Source: Paenibacillus sp. SY21-1
GTDB lineage: Bacteria > Bacillota > Bacilli > Paenibacillales > Paenibacillaceae
Direction: 5' to 3'
NCBI RefSeq assembly: GCF_005222705.1
Contig: NZ_STGF01000004.1
Span: 62,001-126,000, forward strand
DNA: 64,000 nucleotides
The notes beneath the pieces are model-generated. The model did not search any database and was not told where the DNA came from. It saw only the letters and a program-made list of their open reading frames with translations. Below are positions 56,301 through 64,000 of this stretch, one piece after another. How positions within the stretch are numbered: position 1 is the first letter of the stretch; every line of letters begins with the position of its first letter. The position numbers were made by a program, and so were the translations under genes.

Positions 56301-57035
56301 AAGCTTGTTCTGCCGCAGGGCGCGGAGAGCGGCTCGGCCACCGGCGTCGTTCTGACGGAGGAGGGCAAGCTTGCCCATGCGCCGACGCGGTTCGTGGAAG
56401 AAAACGGCCGTATTTACGCCTACATCAGCAGCACGACCAATAGCTTGTACGCGGTTGTGTCCGGCAAGGTCTCCTTCGCGGATTTGACCCGGCACTGGAG
56501 CAAGGCTGCGGTTGAGCGGCTGGCTTCGCGTCTGATCGTCAGCGGCGTATCCGCTCAGTCGTTTATGCCGGATCGCAGCGTCAGCCGCGCCGAATTTGCG
56601 GCCATGCTGATTCGCGGCCTCGGGCTTAGAGGAGACGGAGCGGTACAGGCATCGGAGTTCCCGGATGTGGCGGCCGAAGAATGGTACGCATCGCCGGTCC
56701 GGACGGCCGCCGCTTACGGGCTTATGCACGGCTATGAGGACGGGACCTTCCGGCCGGAGCGCACGATTACGCGGGAGGAGATGGCCGTCATGCTCAATCG
56801 GGCGCTGGAGCTGGCAGGAGCAGAGCTCCCGGCCGCGAGCGGCGACGCTTTGGCCGCCTTTGCGGACGAAGCGCAGCTTAGCGGCTGGGCGCGCGGGGCA
56901 GCGGGAAGAGCGGCAACTGCCGGTCTTCTCCAGGGCTTTAACGGCAAGCTGGCGCCTAAAGCGCAGCTAAGCCGGGCGGAGGCGGCAGTCGCAATTAACC
57001 GCCTGCTCGTGCATGCCAAGCTGATAGATCAATAG
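50334..57035 (+). CDS. Giant SLH-anchored, LamG-rich glycoside hydrolase (clan GH-A, GH39-like)
   Basis: Start ATG at 50334 with AAAGGAG; 2233 residues. Order: signal peptide (1-36); three LamG/concanavalin-type lectin domains (40-293, 301-543, 623-836), each with LxLPGG...GGWLTLP near its start; a FIVAR helical repeat (553-616) between the second and third; a catalytic TIM-barrel-like domain (933-1219) with putative acid/base Glu about 1047 in IFNEPDQIW and nucleophile Glu about 1153 in VINEYAWF; three CBM35/CBM6-like domains (1342-1476, 1486-1620, 1628-1780) with YEAE openings; a beta domain; and three SLH repeats (2046-2233). It is a cell-wall-held enzyme for a complex polysaccharide. The family call rests on the two Glu motifs only. 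Downstream sensor and importer genes probably serve the same substrate. Confidence 0.85.
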   Translation: MKGKWKRRMAMLLAGAVAMTYMPAGGGGQAAEAASGVPAPIYSWEFESGQVDGRMVRNAGSAAGSEASASLHAGAAVAGDSVRGSVLTLPGGPAGTGGWLTLPSTLYGQVDDQLTIMMWANVAPESGAYTRLFSSTINEKGLTYNGVGNWSDPEFSLVTGGDTYNHRIYTGSNAAAAASYKGDVVWDESMSKGTWQHVAVSMHKNGSYKVYVDGEEQAAGSLYGSNSSAGATMASVLDAFFQADNLAALTFNDFGRSLYQSDADVKGSFDDIRFYNVSLSGAEVKAAYDQYFAPEPDQDLATSYTFESVNGKEVANDVSGGAAAVLGDAASVVVDDERGKVLSLPGGAANAGSWLTLPGDLFAGVNGDDGFAISLWLKVPAGAADASYTRLFAASPYALGGSEQGYNRWMDPELALVRGGGDYNARLFNGIAANRAAGNGVDIHFDRGFKTDQWQHVVLTMNKSSYDVYLDGQPVANVDNATIKRFAANSIGEALPSFFEANYPASLVNNALGRSLYTSDRNFTGLIDDFAFYKRHLTASEVAALSGIGDMGALNALIGAAEQLNGSGYTEASYAHLQAALSEAIAFAAGQQHPTQGAIDEQQRKLQAALDGLKEKLPDTLKPDYFYSFDASADNQGKLANEGSAGAFAAALQKGAQLRTDAERGQVLNLPGGSNGEGGWLDLPGNLFEDVTQESGFTAAMWVNLHSSSHSWSRLFDAGSANYGSGSAPFFYVSTQNGSEVNTGGGKQYMNGYTVPKSAWAHVAYTVKDGVQTAYVNGIPVKTMEADKAIFALARQFDKNAVGRSRFSADPDLRAQLDDVMFFKKALDGDGVMTLVGQANNSMLRSVAFAGKTQQVAPGTLEVTVPLDGISPPASAEQITLATANPAAKTALVKLDTSSYRATVTSANGKMTSVYTLRFFDNIRGATANFRMTQSTGPIMHGASGFLYGISEPNVPTIDLLSPLKPKVIVQKAPGGLQHPSGDGVRISDAVLEAGVEQIQIYIQDMYYQWPYEYKGLEQYEELAVETVLKSQSHANSDKFVYVIFNEPDQIWFGGKMNDSGFYPAWKRIYDAVKQADPGARIAGPNVAGYNVAEIDGFMRYCKANNCIPDVVTWHELPNDNGAFEKRWDTNYNHYRSLEQKYDIPEKQIVINEYAWFEDPGAAGSLIQWLARFEEKKVYGSIAYWHLANSLNELAADANKPNGAWWLYKWYADMSGDTVKVETSQVKPDGMYGLASIDAEKKTAYALFGGEDGVLTSSLKELAEHEAFKDADSVHVKLYRTKFTGYYGMQEAPVLEYDGDMALIDGALDITVNGANALDGFLAIVTPATGKTDVTAPAWSRTYEAELAAVSGAATASGDASPVSGWKYVDRIGVGDSVTFDVDVPQAGLYRLDIYYGNNARTEGGRNRAQGDLAKQSLTVDGGAAQELVYASTIFNDYFSSKTVYIDLAQGAHTIKLTGSGGMDASLDKLDLSYAGASGSDPLARPQRYEAEEAQLAPGLIKGMSGSGFSSGGYAEGEGEAQFTVVVPVNGYYKLTAGYAADSAAKLKLSQRIVRHAEDASADAKLTIDWSPLGEYALEAGNEFQAVSGISVYLAAGANALRTVSDKPVKLDYLELKLDREATANSTTIIEAEAGKLFGEAKIVANDSFSGGRYVDGIGKSRENGLTLTVQAESAGRYKLAVDYSNNEPAPPIVTAEHPNGYIHPYNSDLVERYAQIAVNDGKPQTVYFINTLAWNATRNVVVDIELKKGANTITLYNDNSYRFSDVVQYAPYFDRFSVAPAALSEGQTTEEPGTNPGGGNSGGGNAGNGGGAVEGGNPVLVIADGKATQLQGRVTLSETAGRKSVLVELEDDKVIAWLEQNEVQTLTISAPEGTAEATVVISPKLAAALGERGVDLEWRAGRGVYVLPAKELRLERLARLFGEQAAPESVGIRISVSEPTDEQARALDAAKPNHLALVAAPLDFKVEAVYDGGKEMAVVHTFSGYVLRKLVLPQGAESGSATGVVLTEEGKLAHAPTRFVEENGRIYAYISSTTNSLYAVVSGKVSFADLTRHWSKAAVERLASRLIVSGVSAQSFMPDRSVSRAEFAAMLIRGLGLRGDGAVQASEFPDVAAEEWYASPVRTAAAYGLMHGYEDGTFRPERTITREEMAVMLNRALELAGAELPAASGDALAAFADEAQLSGWARGAAGRAATAGLLQGFNGKLAPKAQLSRAEAAVAINRLLVHAKLIDQ

Positions 57036-57043
57036 AACGAATG

Positions 57044-57082
57044 GAAACGGTCAGCCGCGATATGCGGCCTGGCCGTTTCTTT
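57044..57082 (+). terminator. Terminator after the large SLH glycosidase
   Basis: GAAACGG...GCCGC pairs with GCGGC...CCGTTTC, loop GATAT, followed by TTT. It separates the glycosidase from the two-component genes. Confidence 0.7.
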
Positions 57083-57155
57083 GCGGTAGGAATCGACGCA
57101 TCTCTGTCGAATTCAACCTTAGCTTTGCGATATGCAGCGGAAGCGAGGGGAGCAG

Positions 57156-58874
57156 ATGAAATTTAAACGAATTCGGATGAAAATATTTTTGGCAATGATA
57201 GCGGCCGCCGCTTTGCCGCTGGCGATCTCATGCGGCATTATCGTGTATCAGACGGCGCAAAAGACGACGGAGGACAGAGCGTACGCCCACAACCGGATCG
57301 AGGAGGATTTAAAGGAGCGAATCGAGGAGTACAGCAAAGCGCTTCAGGAGACGGCGTACCAGCTGTATTCCAACGGAAGCCTCATTCAGAGCATTGCGCT
57401 GAACAAGGAGTTTTTAAGCGATAGCCGGACCTATGATACGGTGCGGGACATTCGCGAATACTTTTTTGACGTCTACTATCAGTCCCGTCTGACCGATATT
57501 TTGGGCATGTACCTGATTCGGCTGGACGGTCAGCAGATGGGCGTATTTTTCCCCGGCCTTCATCCGCACTACGATGACGCATATGCAAGGCGGCTGCTTG
57601 GCGTGATGGAGCGCTCGGACTACAAGCCCAGCATGCTGTTCGAATATAAGAGCGCTTACGGGGAGCCGGTCATGCAGTTTCTCTACCCGGTTCGTTATTT
57701 GGGCAACCCGGTCGGCATGCTGGTCATCGATCTAAGGGAGTCGGGCTTTCGCTCCTTAGTCGAGCGCTACAACGACTTTCACAGCGGACGGATCGTGCTT
57801 ACCGACGCCTACAATCGGATCGCTTACGATACGGACAATGAAGCGACGACGATGCTGTACAGCGAGGAGCTTGCACAGCCGTACGACGTAGATATTGCCG
57901 TGCCGCTGGACAGCTCCGACTGGACATTGCGTTATTTTTATGCCAATGATCCCGAGCTGCTGTTCTATCGGGCGATGGCGTATGCGATGGTCGTAGCCGT
58001 CTGTCTGCTTGCCGTGCTTTTCTCGTACGGCCTCAGCTACAGCTTGACCAAGCCGATCGTCCATCTTCACCGAAAAATGGGCAGGCTGCAAATCGGCGAC
58101 TACGATGCGCGCGTCGAAGTGAGCACGCAGGATGAAATCGGTTATCTCGGCTTTCAGTTTAATCAGATGGCTTCAACGATTCAGCAGCTGATCGAGCATG
58201 ATTTGAAGCTTCGGCTAATGAATCAGGAAACGCAAATCAAGGCGCTGCAGGCGCAAATATCGCCGCATTTTCTATTCAACACCTTGCAGCTCATGTCGGG
58301 CATTGCCGAGGTGAACAAGGTGCCGGACTTAAAGCTGATCTGCAAAAGCCTCAGCCATATGTACCGCTACAATATGGACATTGAAACCGAATGGGTGCAG
58401 CTGCGCGAGGAACTGATGCACATTCGGCACTATCTGGTCATTATTAACAAACGTTTCTCGGGGCTCATTCAATCCCGAATCGTGCTGGACCCTGAAGTTC
58501 GGGAGCTGCGCATTCCGAAGCTGATTCTGCAGCCGATGGTGGAAAATGCCGTCGAGCATGGCCTGATTCCAAGCCGTTCAGCCCGCAAAATGATCCGGAT
58601 TTCAGGCGGGCTGTCCAAGGAGCGCGACGCTGTGTACTTGTATGTGGCGGATAACGGCGCAGGTCTGGGAGAAGCGGAGCTTGCAGGTATTTCTCAGATG
58701 CTGGAGCGCAAGCGCGGCATGCAGGACAGCGAACGGCAATCGATCGGGTTGTCGAACGTGCACCGACGTATCGGGTTGATTTGCGGGGAGCCATTCGGGA
58801 TCACGGTGCTTAGCCGCGAAGGGAAGGGAACCTGCGTGCTGTACAAACTTCCGTTGAAAGGTGTGGATACGTAA
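57156..58874 (+). CDS. Sensor histidine kinase, YesM-like
   Basis: Preferred start ATG at 57156 (GAGGGG just upstream, protein MKFKRIRMK); ATG at 57132 gives eight more residues. 572 residues: transmembrane helices at about 8-30 and 271-297 around an extracellular sensor, a HAMP domain after the second, then the His_kinase region with His about 370 in QISPHFLFNTLQ and the ATPase domain (NAVEHGL about 465, DNGAGLG about 499, GIGLSNV-type SIGLSNVHRR). This is the LytS/YesM class, which controls sugar-utilisation genes. The stop is directly followed by the response-regulator ATG. Confidence 0.93.
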   Translation: MKFKRIRMKIFLAMIAAAALPLAISCGIIVYQTAQKTTEDRAYAHNRIEEDLKERIEEYSKALQETAYQLYSNGSLIQSIALNKEFLSDSRTYDTVRDIREYFFDVYYQSRLTDILGMYLIRLDGQQMGVFFPGLHPHYDDAYARRLLGVMERSDYKPSMLFEYKSAYGEPVMQFLYPVRYLGNPVGMLVIDLRESGFRSLVERYNDFHSGRIVLTDAYNRIAYDTDNEATTMLYSEELAQPYDVDIAVPLDSSDWTLRYFYANDPELLFYRAMAYAMVVAVCLLAVLFSYGLSYSLTKPIVHLHRKMGRLQIGDYDARVEVSTQDEIGYLGFQFNQMASTIQQLIEHDLKLRLMNQETQIKALQAQISPHFLFNTLQLMSGIAEVNKVPDLKLICKSLSHMYRYNMDIETEWVQLREELMHIRHYLVIINKRFSGLIQSRIVLDPEVRELRIPKLILQPMVENAVEHGLIPSRSARKMIRISGGLSKERDAVYLYVADNGAGLGEAELAGISQMLERKRGMQDSERQSIGLSNVHRRIGLICGEPFGITVLSREGKGTCVLYKLPLKGVDT

Positions 58875-60488
58875 ATGAAGGTCATGATCGTCGATGATGA
58901 GGCGACAGTGCATGAGCAATTGAAAGCGATGATTCCATGGGAGGAGCTTGGCTGGTCGGTCGTCGGCCACTGCTATAACGGCGAGGAGGCGCGGCTGCTG
59001 GCGGCAGAGCTGCGCCCGCAGCTTATTATAACGGACATTCGCATGCCGATCATGGACGGGCTAAGCCTGATGGAGTGGCTGAAGGACTCTGGCATTCCGG
59101 CGGAGGTTATTGTGCTAAGCGGCTACGGCGACTTTGAATACTCGCGTCCCGCCTTTTTGTACGGCGCGTTCGATTATATGCTCAAGCCGATCAACGAAGC
59201 GGAGCTGCTGCGCGTGTTAAGCCGCGCCGTTGACAAAATTCACCTGGCATCGGATGCGTTTGCCCTGCAAATCAAGGAGAAGGCTGTGCTGCATAACGGG
59301 CTGACGGTCATGCAGGATGAATTTATGACAAGCGTCTTCGATTCCTCGGGCATCGACGAGAATGAGCTGATCGTCAGCGCCGCAGAGCTCTCGATACCGC
59401 TCCCCGAAGCGTCCTATACGGCGATTGTCGTCAAGCTGTTCGAGCTGGATGAACGCATTCACGAGCGATATGCCGGGGACCGCAACGTTTTTTATTTTGC
59501 CGCGCGCAACATTATTAAGGAAACGTTTGCGGAGTCCGGCGGCGCGGCCGTTTTTCGTCCGTTGTCCAAATCCAATGAGTTTGTTGTGCTGTACAGCGGA
59601 ACAGCCCGCGAAGCGGAGCGGCTAAGAGCGCTTGTCGGCAAGCTGCACCGGGCGCTTGTGCACTATTTAAAGGTAAAAGTGAAAATCGGGCTCAGCTCCT
59701 GCAAATCGCGGATCGCCAAGCTGCCGGAGTCCTACCGGGAAGGAGCGCTCGCGCTGGAGTCGATGCTGTTGAACGAAAAGGAATCGGTAGGCGCGTTTGG
59801 CGGTGCTGACGGAGGAACGGGATTGGCCCAGTCGGCGATTTGGAAGGAAATAAGCGCTCTGCTGGGCACGCTGCTCGATTTCGGAGCCTTGCGCGACGGC
59901 GAACAGCTGCGTCAAAAGGTAGAGGAGGCCTTCAGCGAAGGACAATTGGCGGTCATTAGCGGACAGGAGCTGAAGCATGCGGTGTCCACCCTGCTCGACA
60001 AAATCGAGGCCAAAGCGCCTGGGCGCGAGGTCGCGCTGCTGGTCGGCGAAGGCAAGAGCAGGCTGTCCGAGCTGAAGCTTCCGCAAATAAAGGCGCTGCT
60101 GCTGCGGATTATCGCGCATATGCTCGGGCAATCGGTCACGGATACGCGATCCAAAAGCGGCAAGCAGCTGATTGAAATTATTTGCGGCTACGTACGCGAG
60201 CATTATCGGACCGTCAGTCTCGACGATATTTCGCAAACCTACTACATGAACAAAAATTACTTCTGCTCGCTATTCAAAAGCGTTACCGGCGAAAGCTTTA
60301 TTGATTACGTGACGACCATACGGATGGAGGAGGCCAAGCGGCTGCTGCTGGAAAGCGAGCTGAAAACCTATGAAATCGCCGAGCTGGTCGGCTACAAGGA
60401 TCAGCGGTATTTCAGCCAGGTGTTCCGCAAGGCTACGGGGCTGCAGCCGACGCAATACCGACAGGGGCAGCCGAGGGCGCAACCTTAA
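58875..60488 (+). CDS. Response regulator with AraC output domain, YesN-like
   Basis: 537 residues, starting directly after the kinase stop, so coupled. Receiver domain (1-120) with acidic pocket Asp7/Asp8, phosphorylation site Asp54 (ITDIRMP), Ser/Thr switch in VLSGYGDF and Lys in LKPINE. A middle region of unknown fold (about 150-420) follows, then the AraC double helix-turn-helix (about 430-530: VSLDDISQTYYMNKNYFCSLFK, then YEIAELVGYKDQRYFSQVFRKATG). It should activate the importer genes 100 bases downstream and perhaps the glycosidase upstream. Confidence 0.93.
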   Translation: MKVMIVDDEATVHEQLKAMIPWEELGWSVVGHCYNGEEARLLAAELRPQLIITDIRMPIMDGLSLMEWLKDSGIPAEVIVLSGYGDFEYSRPAFLYGAFDYMLKPINEAELLRVLSRAVDKIHLASDAFALQIKEKAVLHNGLTVMQDEFMTSVFDSSGIDENELIVSAAELSIPLPEASYTAIVVKLFELDERIHERYAGDRNVFYFAARNIIKETFAESGGAAVFRPLSKSNEFVVLYSGTAREAERLRALVGKLHRALVHYLKVKVKIGLSSCKSRIAKLPESYREGALALESMLLNEKESVGAFGGADGGTGLAQSAIWKEISALLGTLLDFGALRDGEQLRQKVEEAFSEGQLAVISGQELKHAVSTLLDKIEAKAPGREVALLVGEGKSRLSELKLPQIKALLLRIIAHMLGQSVTDTRSKSGKQLIEIICGYVREHYRTVSLDDISQTYYMNKNYFCSLFKSVTGESFIDYVTTIRMEEAKRLLLESELKTYEIAELVGYKDQRYFSQVFRKATGLQPTQYRQGQPRAQP

Positions 60489-60590
60489 TATTTTCAACAT
60501 CGGAGTGAAGAATGCGGCATACTCAGGGACAGCGTAGCATTTTACAATAAACAAGCAAGCATCAATAAGATAGAGAGGGGAAACACAAGC

Positions 60591-61940
60591 ATGGCGGTCA
60601 AAAACAGGAAAAGAGGCATGCAGTTTCTGCTTACATTGACGACGGCTGCTGTAGTGGCAACCGGGTGTGGAGGAAATAACGGGGGCGGCGCTCCTGCGGG
60701 GAGCAATAACGGCGGGGCGGCAACCGCCGAGACCGAGACGGAAAAACCGGCGGCCAAGCCAGTCACTCTCGACTTCTGGGCGGCGCTTGATCCGAGCACG
60801 GACGAAGGAAAAGCGATTCAAGCGAAGGTGAAGGAATTCGACGATGCGCATGAGGGCATCGAGGTTAAGCTGCAGGTTATAACGTACGATGTGCTTCACG
60901 ACAAGCTCGTTGCGGCGATTAACGCGGGGGATGCGCCGGATTTGAGCTGGGGGCTGGCCGAGTGGTTCGGCGAATTCAACAATTTTGACGCGTTGGCCGA
61001 TCTGACCAGCTATGTCGACGGCTGGGCGGACAAAGCGAAGGTGTACGACAATGTATGGGATGCGCTCAAAATCGACGGCAAGGTTAAAGCGCTTCCCAAT
61101 TACCTTGGCATTCGCGCCTTGCTGTACCATGAGCAGATTTTGAAGGATGCGGGCTACGATGCGCCGCCGACAACCTGGGATGAGCTGCTGGCGATGGGAG
61201 ACACGGTCAAAGCGAAAACGGGCAAGGACGCGTTTGGCATTGCAGGGGCCGGCGTTCGTTCGCCGCAGGAGCTCATTATGTATTTGGCGCAAAATGACGT
61301 GCAGCTCGCCGAGCGCCAAGCCGACGGCAAATTCCGCAACACCTGGCAGGACAACCCGGATCAGCTGGCCAAGGCGACCGAGGTGTTCCAATTCTATCAG
61401 GAGCTGCTGGCGAAAAAAGTTATCCCTTCCGATTCCAAAACATGGGGCTGGGAAGAGGAGGATCAGAACTTTGTCCTCGGGCAATACGCGATGGTCGTCA
61501 ATGGTCCATGGATCGAAGGACGCAGCTCCGAAAACCCGGAGGGCATGAAGGATGTCAAGGTGGCGGCGCCGATCTATAAAAACACGCCGGCTACCTTTAT
61601 GGAAATCGCTCCTTTGTACGTCTACAAATCCGAGAATCTGGACCAAACCTGGGAACTTGCATCCTTCCTGATGGGAGCGGATTATCAGACGGCGGTTAAC
61701 CCGTCGAAGGCGCCGCGCAGCGACGTCGTCAGCGAGACAGGCTGGGGCAAGGAGTTTATGGCGCTTGCCTCCCAGGGCGTCGTGTTCCCGACCGTATCGC
61801 TGGGCGGCATTACAAAGGCAATGGAGGATTCGCTGGCCCGCGCGATGCTGAAAAACGATAAGCCGGAGGATGTGGCGAAGTGGCTTTCACAGGCGGTAAA
61901 CGACAGCCTGAAAGCGACGGGCGAGCTGAGCGGAAGCTAA
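60591..61940 (+). CDS. Extracellular sugar-binding lipoprotein (CUT1, family 1)
   Basis: 449 residues; GAGAGGGG before the ATG. Lipobox ending at Cys26 (VVATGCGGN), then a Gly/Thr-rich linker. The fold marks of family 1 solute-binding proteins are clear: VTLDFWAALDPS near the mature start, EFDDAHEGIEVKLQVI, LVAAINAGDAPDLSWGLAEWF and GQYAMVVNGPWIE (about residue 300). It delivers an oligosaccharide to the two permeases downstream. The ATPase gene is absent. Confidence 0.93.
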   Translation: MAVKNRKRGMQFLLTLTTAAVVATGCGGNNGGGAPAGSNNGGAATAETETEKPAAKPVTLDFWAALDPSTDEGKAIQAKVKEFDDAHEGIEVKLQVITYDVLHDKLVAAINAGDAPDLSWGLAEWFGEFNNFDALADLTSYVDGWADKAKVYDNVWDALKIDGKVKALPNYLGIRALLYHEQILKDAGYDAPPTTWDELLAMGDTVKAKTGKDAFGIAGAGVRSPQELIMYLAQNDVQLAERQADGKFRNTWQDNPDQLAKATEVFQFYQELLAKKVIPSDSKTWGWEEEDQNFVLGQYAMVVNGPWIEGRSSENPEGMKDVKVAAPIYKNTPATFMEIAPLYVYKSENLDQTWELASFLMGADYQTAVNPSKAPRSDVVSETGWGKEFMALASQGVVFPTVSLGGITKAMEDSLARAMLKNDKPEDVAKWLSQAVNDSLKATGELSGS

Positions 61941-62117
61941 TGCAAAAGGCGGCAGAGAAGCAGACCGTCGCAGTAGATGAACGGCAGCATGGACAACCGG
62001 CAACAAACTGAAATAACAAGCTAGGGCAGGCATGGAGCAGAAGAAGGCGTAGCTGCGGCTAAGGCGTCCTTGACTGTGCCTGTCCTTTCCATTCCAACAA
62101 AACGTGGTGAGAGACAA

Positions 62118-63080
62118 ATGGTTAACAAGGCTGAAGCGGCTGCATCGTTTGTGCCGGAGCCGGGCGCAAAGCCCGGAAGGCGCATGCATAAAGCATCGTT
62201 GCGTGAAAAGCGGATAAAATGGCTGGCGTACGGTTTCATCCTTCCCGCCGCATTGTTTTTTATAGTAATGAACGCCTATCCGCTTATAACGGTCGTATGG
62301 GACAGCTTTCAATTTAAAAATTTGATGAACAAGGCGGTTAGCGGCTTTGCCGGATTGAGCAATTTTCGCGAGGTCGTTGCGCATGAATATTTCCGTACGG
62401 CGCTTTGGAACACGATCGTTTGGACGGTGCTGTCGGTGGCGGGCGAGTTTGTATTAGGTCTCATATCCGCTGTAGCGCTGAACCAGAAGGTCAAGGGCCG
62501 GCTGCTGTTTCGTTCCATTATCATCATTCCATGGGTAGTGCCAATCGTGATCGCGGGCATGACCTGGACGTGGATGCTTACCCCGGATTACGGCATCATT
62601 AATTTGTGGCTGACGAAGCTGGGCATTATCGACAAGCCGTATTACTGGCTGGGCGAGCTGGATACGGCGCTGCTGACGGTCGTGTTCGTCAATATTTGGC
62701 GCAGCTTTCCGTTCTACACGATCAGCCTGCTGGCAGGGCTGCAGTCGATTTCCAAAGAGGTGATCGAAGCGGCTGCCATCGACGGCGCGGGCGTGCGCAC
62801 CCGATTTTTCCGCATAGTCATGCCGCAGCTCAAAACGATCTCGCTTACCCTTATTTTTATCCACGTCATCTGGACGGCGATCAACTTCGACTTTATTTGG
62901 GTAATGACCGAGGGCGGTCCGCTGCATTCGTCGGAAACGCTGCCGATTATGATTTATAACTATGCGATGAAATCCTACAATTTCGGAAATGCTTCCGCAC
63001 TGGCCTCCATGATGCTGGTCTTTATGATAAGCGGATTTATCTTATATTACATGGCTGCGAACCGCAAAAACAAAGGCTGA
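62118..63080 (+). CDS. Sugar ABC transporter permease (MalF/UgpA type)
   Basis: Chosen start ATG at 62118 with GGTGAG seven bases upstream; a TTG 16 codons earlier is less likely. 320 residues, a long basic N-terminal tail, six hydrophobic segments (first at about residues 40-62), EAA loop EVIEAAAIDGAGVRTRFFRIVMP (about 220-242) and the TEGGP loop before the last helix (WVMTEGGPLHSSETLPI). First permease of the importer. Confidence 0.93.
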   Translation: MVNKAEAAASFVPEPGAKPGRRMHKASLREKRIKWLAYGFILPAALFFIVMNAYPLITVVWDSFQFKNLMNKAVSGFAGLSNFREVVAHEYFRTALWNTIVWTVLSVAGEFVLGLISAVALNQKVKGRLLFRSIIIIPWVVPIVIAGMTWTWMLTPDYGIINLWLTKLGIIDKPYYWLGELDTALLTVVFVNIWRSFPFYTISLLAGLQSISKEVIEAAAIDGAGVRTRFFRIVMPQLKTISLTLIFIHVIWTAINFDFIWVMTEGGPLHSSETLPIMIYNYAMKSYNFGNASALASMMLVFMISGFILYYMAANRKNKG

Positions 63081-63103
63081 TGCAGCAGGGGGAGTGAAAC
63101 AAG

Positions 63104-63949
63104 ATGCTAATGAGCCGCCGCAAGCAAAAGTGGCTGACTGCGCTAACCTACGCCGTGCTGCTCGGATTTTCATTTTATTGCCTGTTCCCGTTTCTTTGGA
63201 TGCTCGTTACTTCGTTAAAGCCGAGCACCGAAATTCGGACGCTGAATCCGACGTTTCTGATCAGCGCGCCAACATTTGAGCATTTCCGCAATGTGCTGAC
63301 CGGCTCGGCATTCCTTACTTTTTTCAAAAACAGCGTGTTTATCGCCGTGGTGACGACCATCGCGTCGCTGCTTATTTCGATCTTCGCCGGCTATGCGCTC
63401 AGCCGTTACCTGCGCTTCCGGGGAGTGAAGCTGTTCAGCGTGGCTATGCTGCTCTCCCAGATGATTCCTGGCGTGCTGCTGCTCATTCCGCTGTACCTTG
63501 TGATGAAGAACCTGAATCTGATTAACACGTACATGTCGCTTATTCTCGCCTATACGACGTTTACTGTGCCTCTGTGTACCTTTATGCTCAAAAGCTTCTT
63601 CGATACCATTCCGCTGGAGATGGAGGAGTCGGCTGAAATAGACGGCTGTACGAGAGTAGGCATCATCTTCCGCATTCTGCTGCCCGTGTCGCTGCCGAGC
63701 CTTGTAGCAACCTCGCTGTTCGCGTTTCTGAACGCTTGGAATGAATTTATGTTTGGCTTCGTGTTTATTAACGACGAGGCGCATCGGACGCTGACGCCCG
63801 GCATCAGCTTGTTCAAGGGCTTGTACCAGACCGACTGGGGCAGCATGATGGCCGCCTCCGTATTAAGCGTGCTGCCGGTTGTCGTGATCTTCGTATTCCT
63901 GCAGCGCTTCCTTATCGAGGGGATGACGGCTGGAGCGGTTAAGGGGTAG
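63104..63949 (+). CDS. Sugar ABC transporter permease (MalG type)
   Basis: 281 residues, GGGGAGTG before the ATG. Six hydrophobic segments, LVTSLKPSTEI loop after the first, EAA loop LEMEESAEIDGCTRVGIIFRILLP (about 165-188) and the C-terminal RFLIEGMTAGAVKG. Second permease of the importer, 23 bases after the first. An internal ATG two codons on is an equal start candidate. Confidence 0.93.
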   Translation: MLMSRRKQKWLTALTYAVLLGFSFYCLFPFLWMLVTSLKPSTEIRTLNPTFLISAPTFEHFRNVLTGSAFLTFFKNSVFIAVVTTIASLLISIFAGYALSRYLRFRGVKLFSVAMLLSQMIPGVLLLIPLYLVMKNLNLINTYMSLILAYTTFTVPLCTFMLKSFFDTIPLEMEESAEIDGCTRVGIIFRILLPVSLPSLVATSLFAFLNAWNEFMFGFVFINDEAHRTLTPGISLFKGLYQTDWGSMMAASVLSVLPVVVIFVFLQRFLIEGMTAGAVKG

Positions 63950-63961
63950 GAATGGTTGTTT

Positions 63962-63988
63962 CGGAGTCGCCCCTGTTAGGCGGCTCCG
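63962..63988 (+). terminator. Hairpin after the importer operon
   Basis: CGGAG-CGCC pairs with GGCG-CTCCG around a seven-base loop, 13 bases past the permease stop. Any T-run would lie near or beyond the window end, so terminator function is only likely. Confidence 0.45.
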
Positions 63989-64000
63989 GATCTCCGAAAT

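Overview
The window looks like chromosomal DNA of a spore-forming, moderately GC-rich Bacillota of the Paenibacillus type. The signs are strong AGGAGG-type ribosome binding sites, very large secreted glycoside hydrolases ending in three S-layer homology (SLH) domains, YesM/YesN-like two-component systems, LplABC-like sugar transporters and genes for spore-surface appendages. No rRNA, tRNA or CRISPR array was seen.

Layout. 0-3 kb: the end of a sugar ABC transporter (two permeases) and a GH5-type glycosidase. 3.2-6.3 kb: a spore-surface locus with two S-ENA (endospore appendage) pilin-like genes, and on the opposite strand a third appendage-like gene with a Lys/Arg/Cys-rich head and a BclA-like collagen protein of about 100 Gly-Ala-Thr triplets. 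6.8-7.7 kb: an EamA transporter. 8-13.9 kb: an LplB/LplC/solute-binding-protein set followed by a membrane-bound AraC-type regulator. 14-16.9 kb: an iron-siderophore binding lipoprotein and a Btr-like regulator (AraC fused to a binding-protein domain), each behind a promoter with a near-consensus Fur box.

17.5-41 kb: the most striking region. Two giant NRPS genes have the order (A-KR-T)-(C-A-T-E)-C and (A-KR-T)-(C-A-T)-TE. They are followed by an ABC-2 exporter (ATPase, permease), a small membrane protein, an alpha/beta hydrolase, a type II thioesterase and a convergent Sfp-type phosphopantetheinyl transferase. This is the domain plan and gene complement of the cereulide/valinomycin class (cesA, B, C, D, H, T, P). 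The predicted product is an oligomerised, alternating hydroxy acid/amino acid depsipeptide, possibly an ionophore. The adenylation codes read here suggest Val (epimerised to D) in module 2 and Ile/Val-like in module 4. A relic adenylation domain is cut in two at the boundary of the synthetases and may help them dock.

41.4-45.3 kb: an SLH-anchored GH53 endo-galactanase. 45.6-46.6 kb: a decayed mannitol PTS locus: an internally deleted mtlA, an IS200/IS605-like end remnant, and an HPr gene frameshifted exactly at its active-site His codon. 46.9-50.1 kb: heme oxygenase plus a bacteriophytochrome with a degenerate GGDEF domain. 50.3-64 kb: a 2233-residue SLH-anchored, LamG-rich glycoside hydrolase, a YesM/YesN-like sensor pair and a sugar ABC importer (binding protein and two permeases), which together look like a polysaccharide sensing, cutting and uptake unit.

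All assignments are from reading the sequence; no database search was run. Family names are from remembered motifs and sequences.
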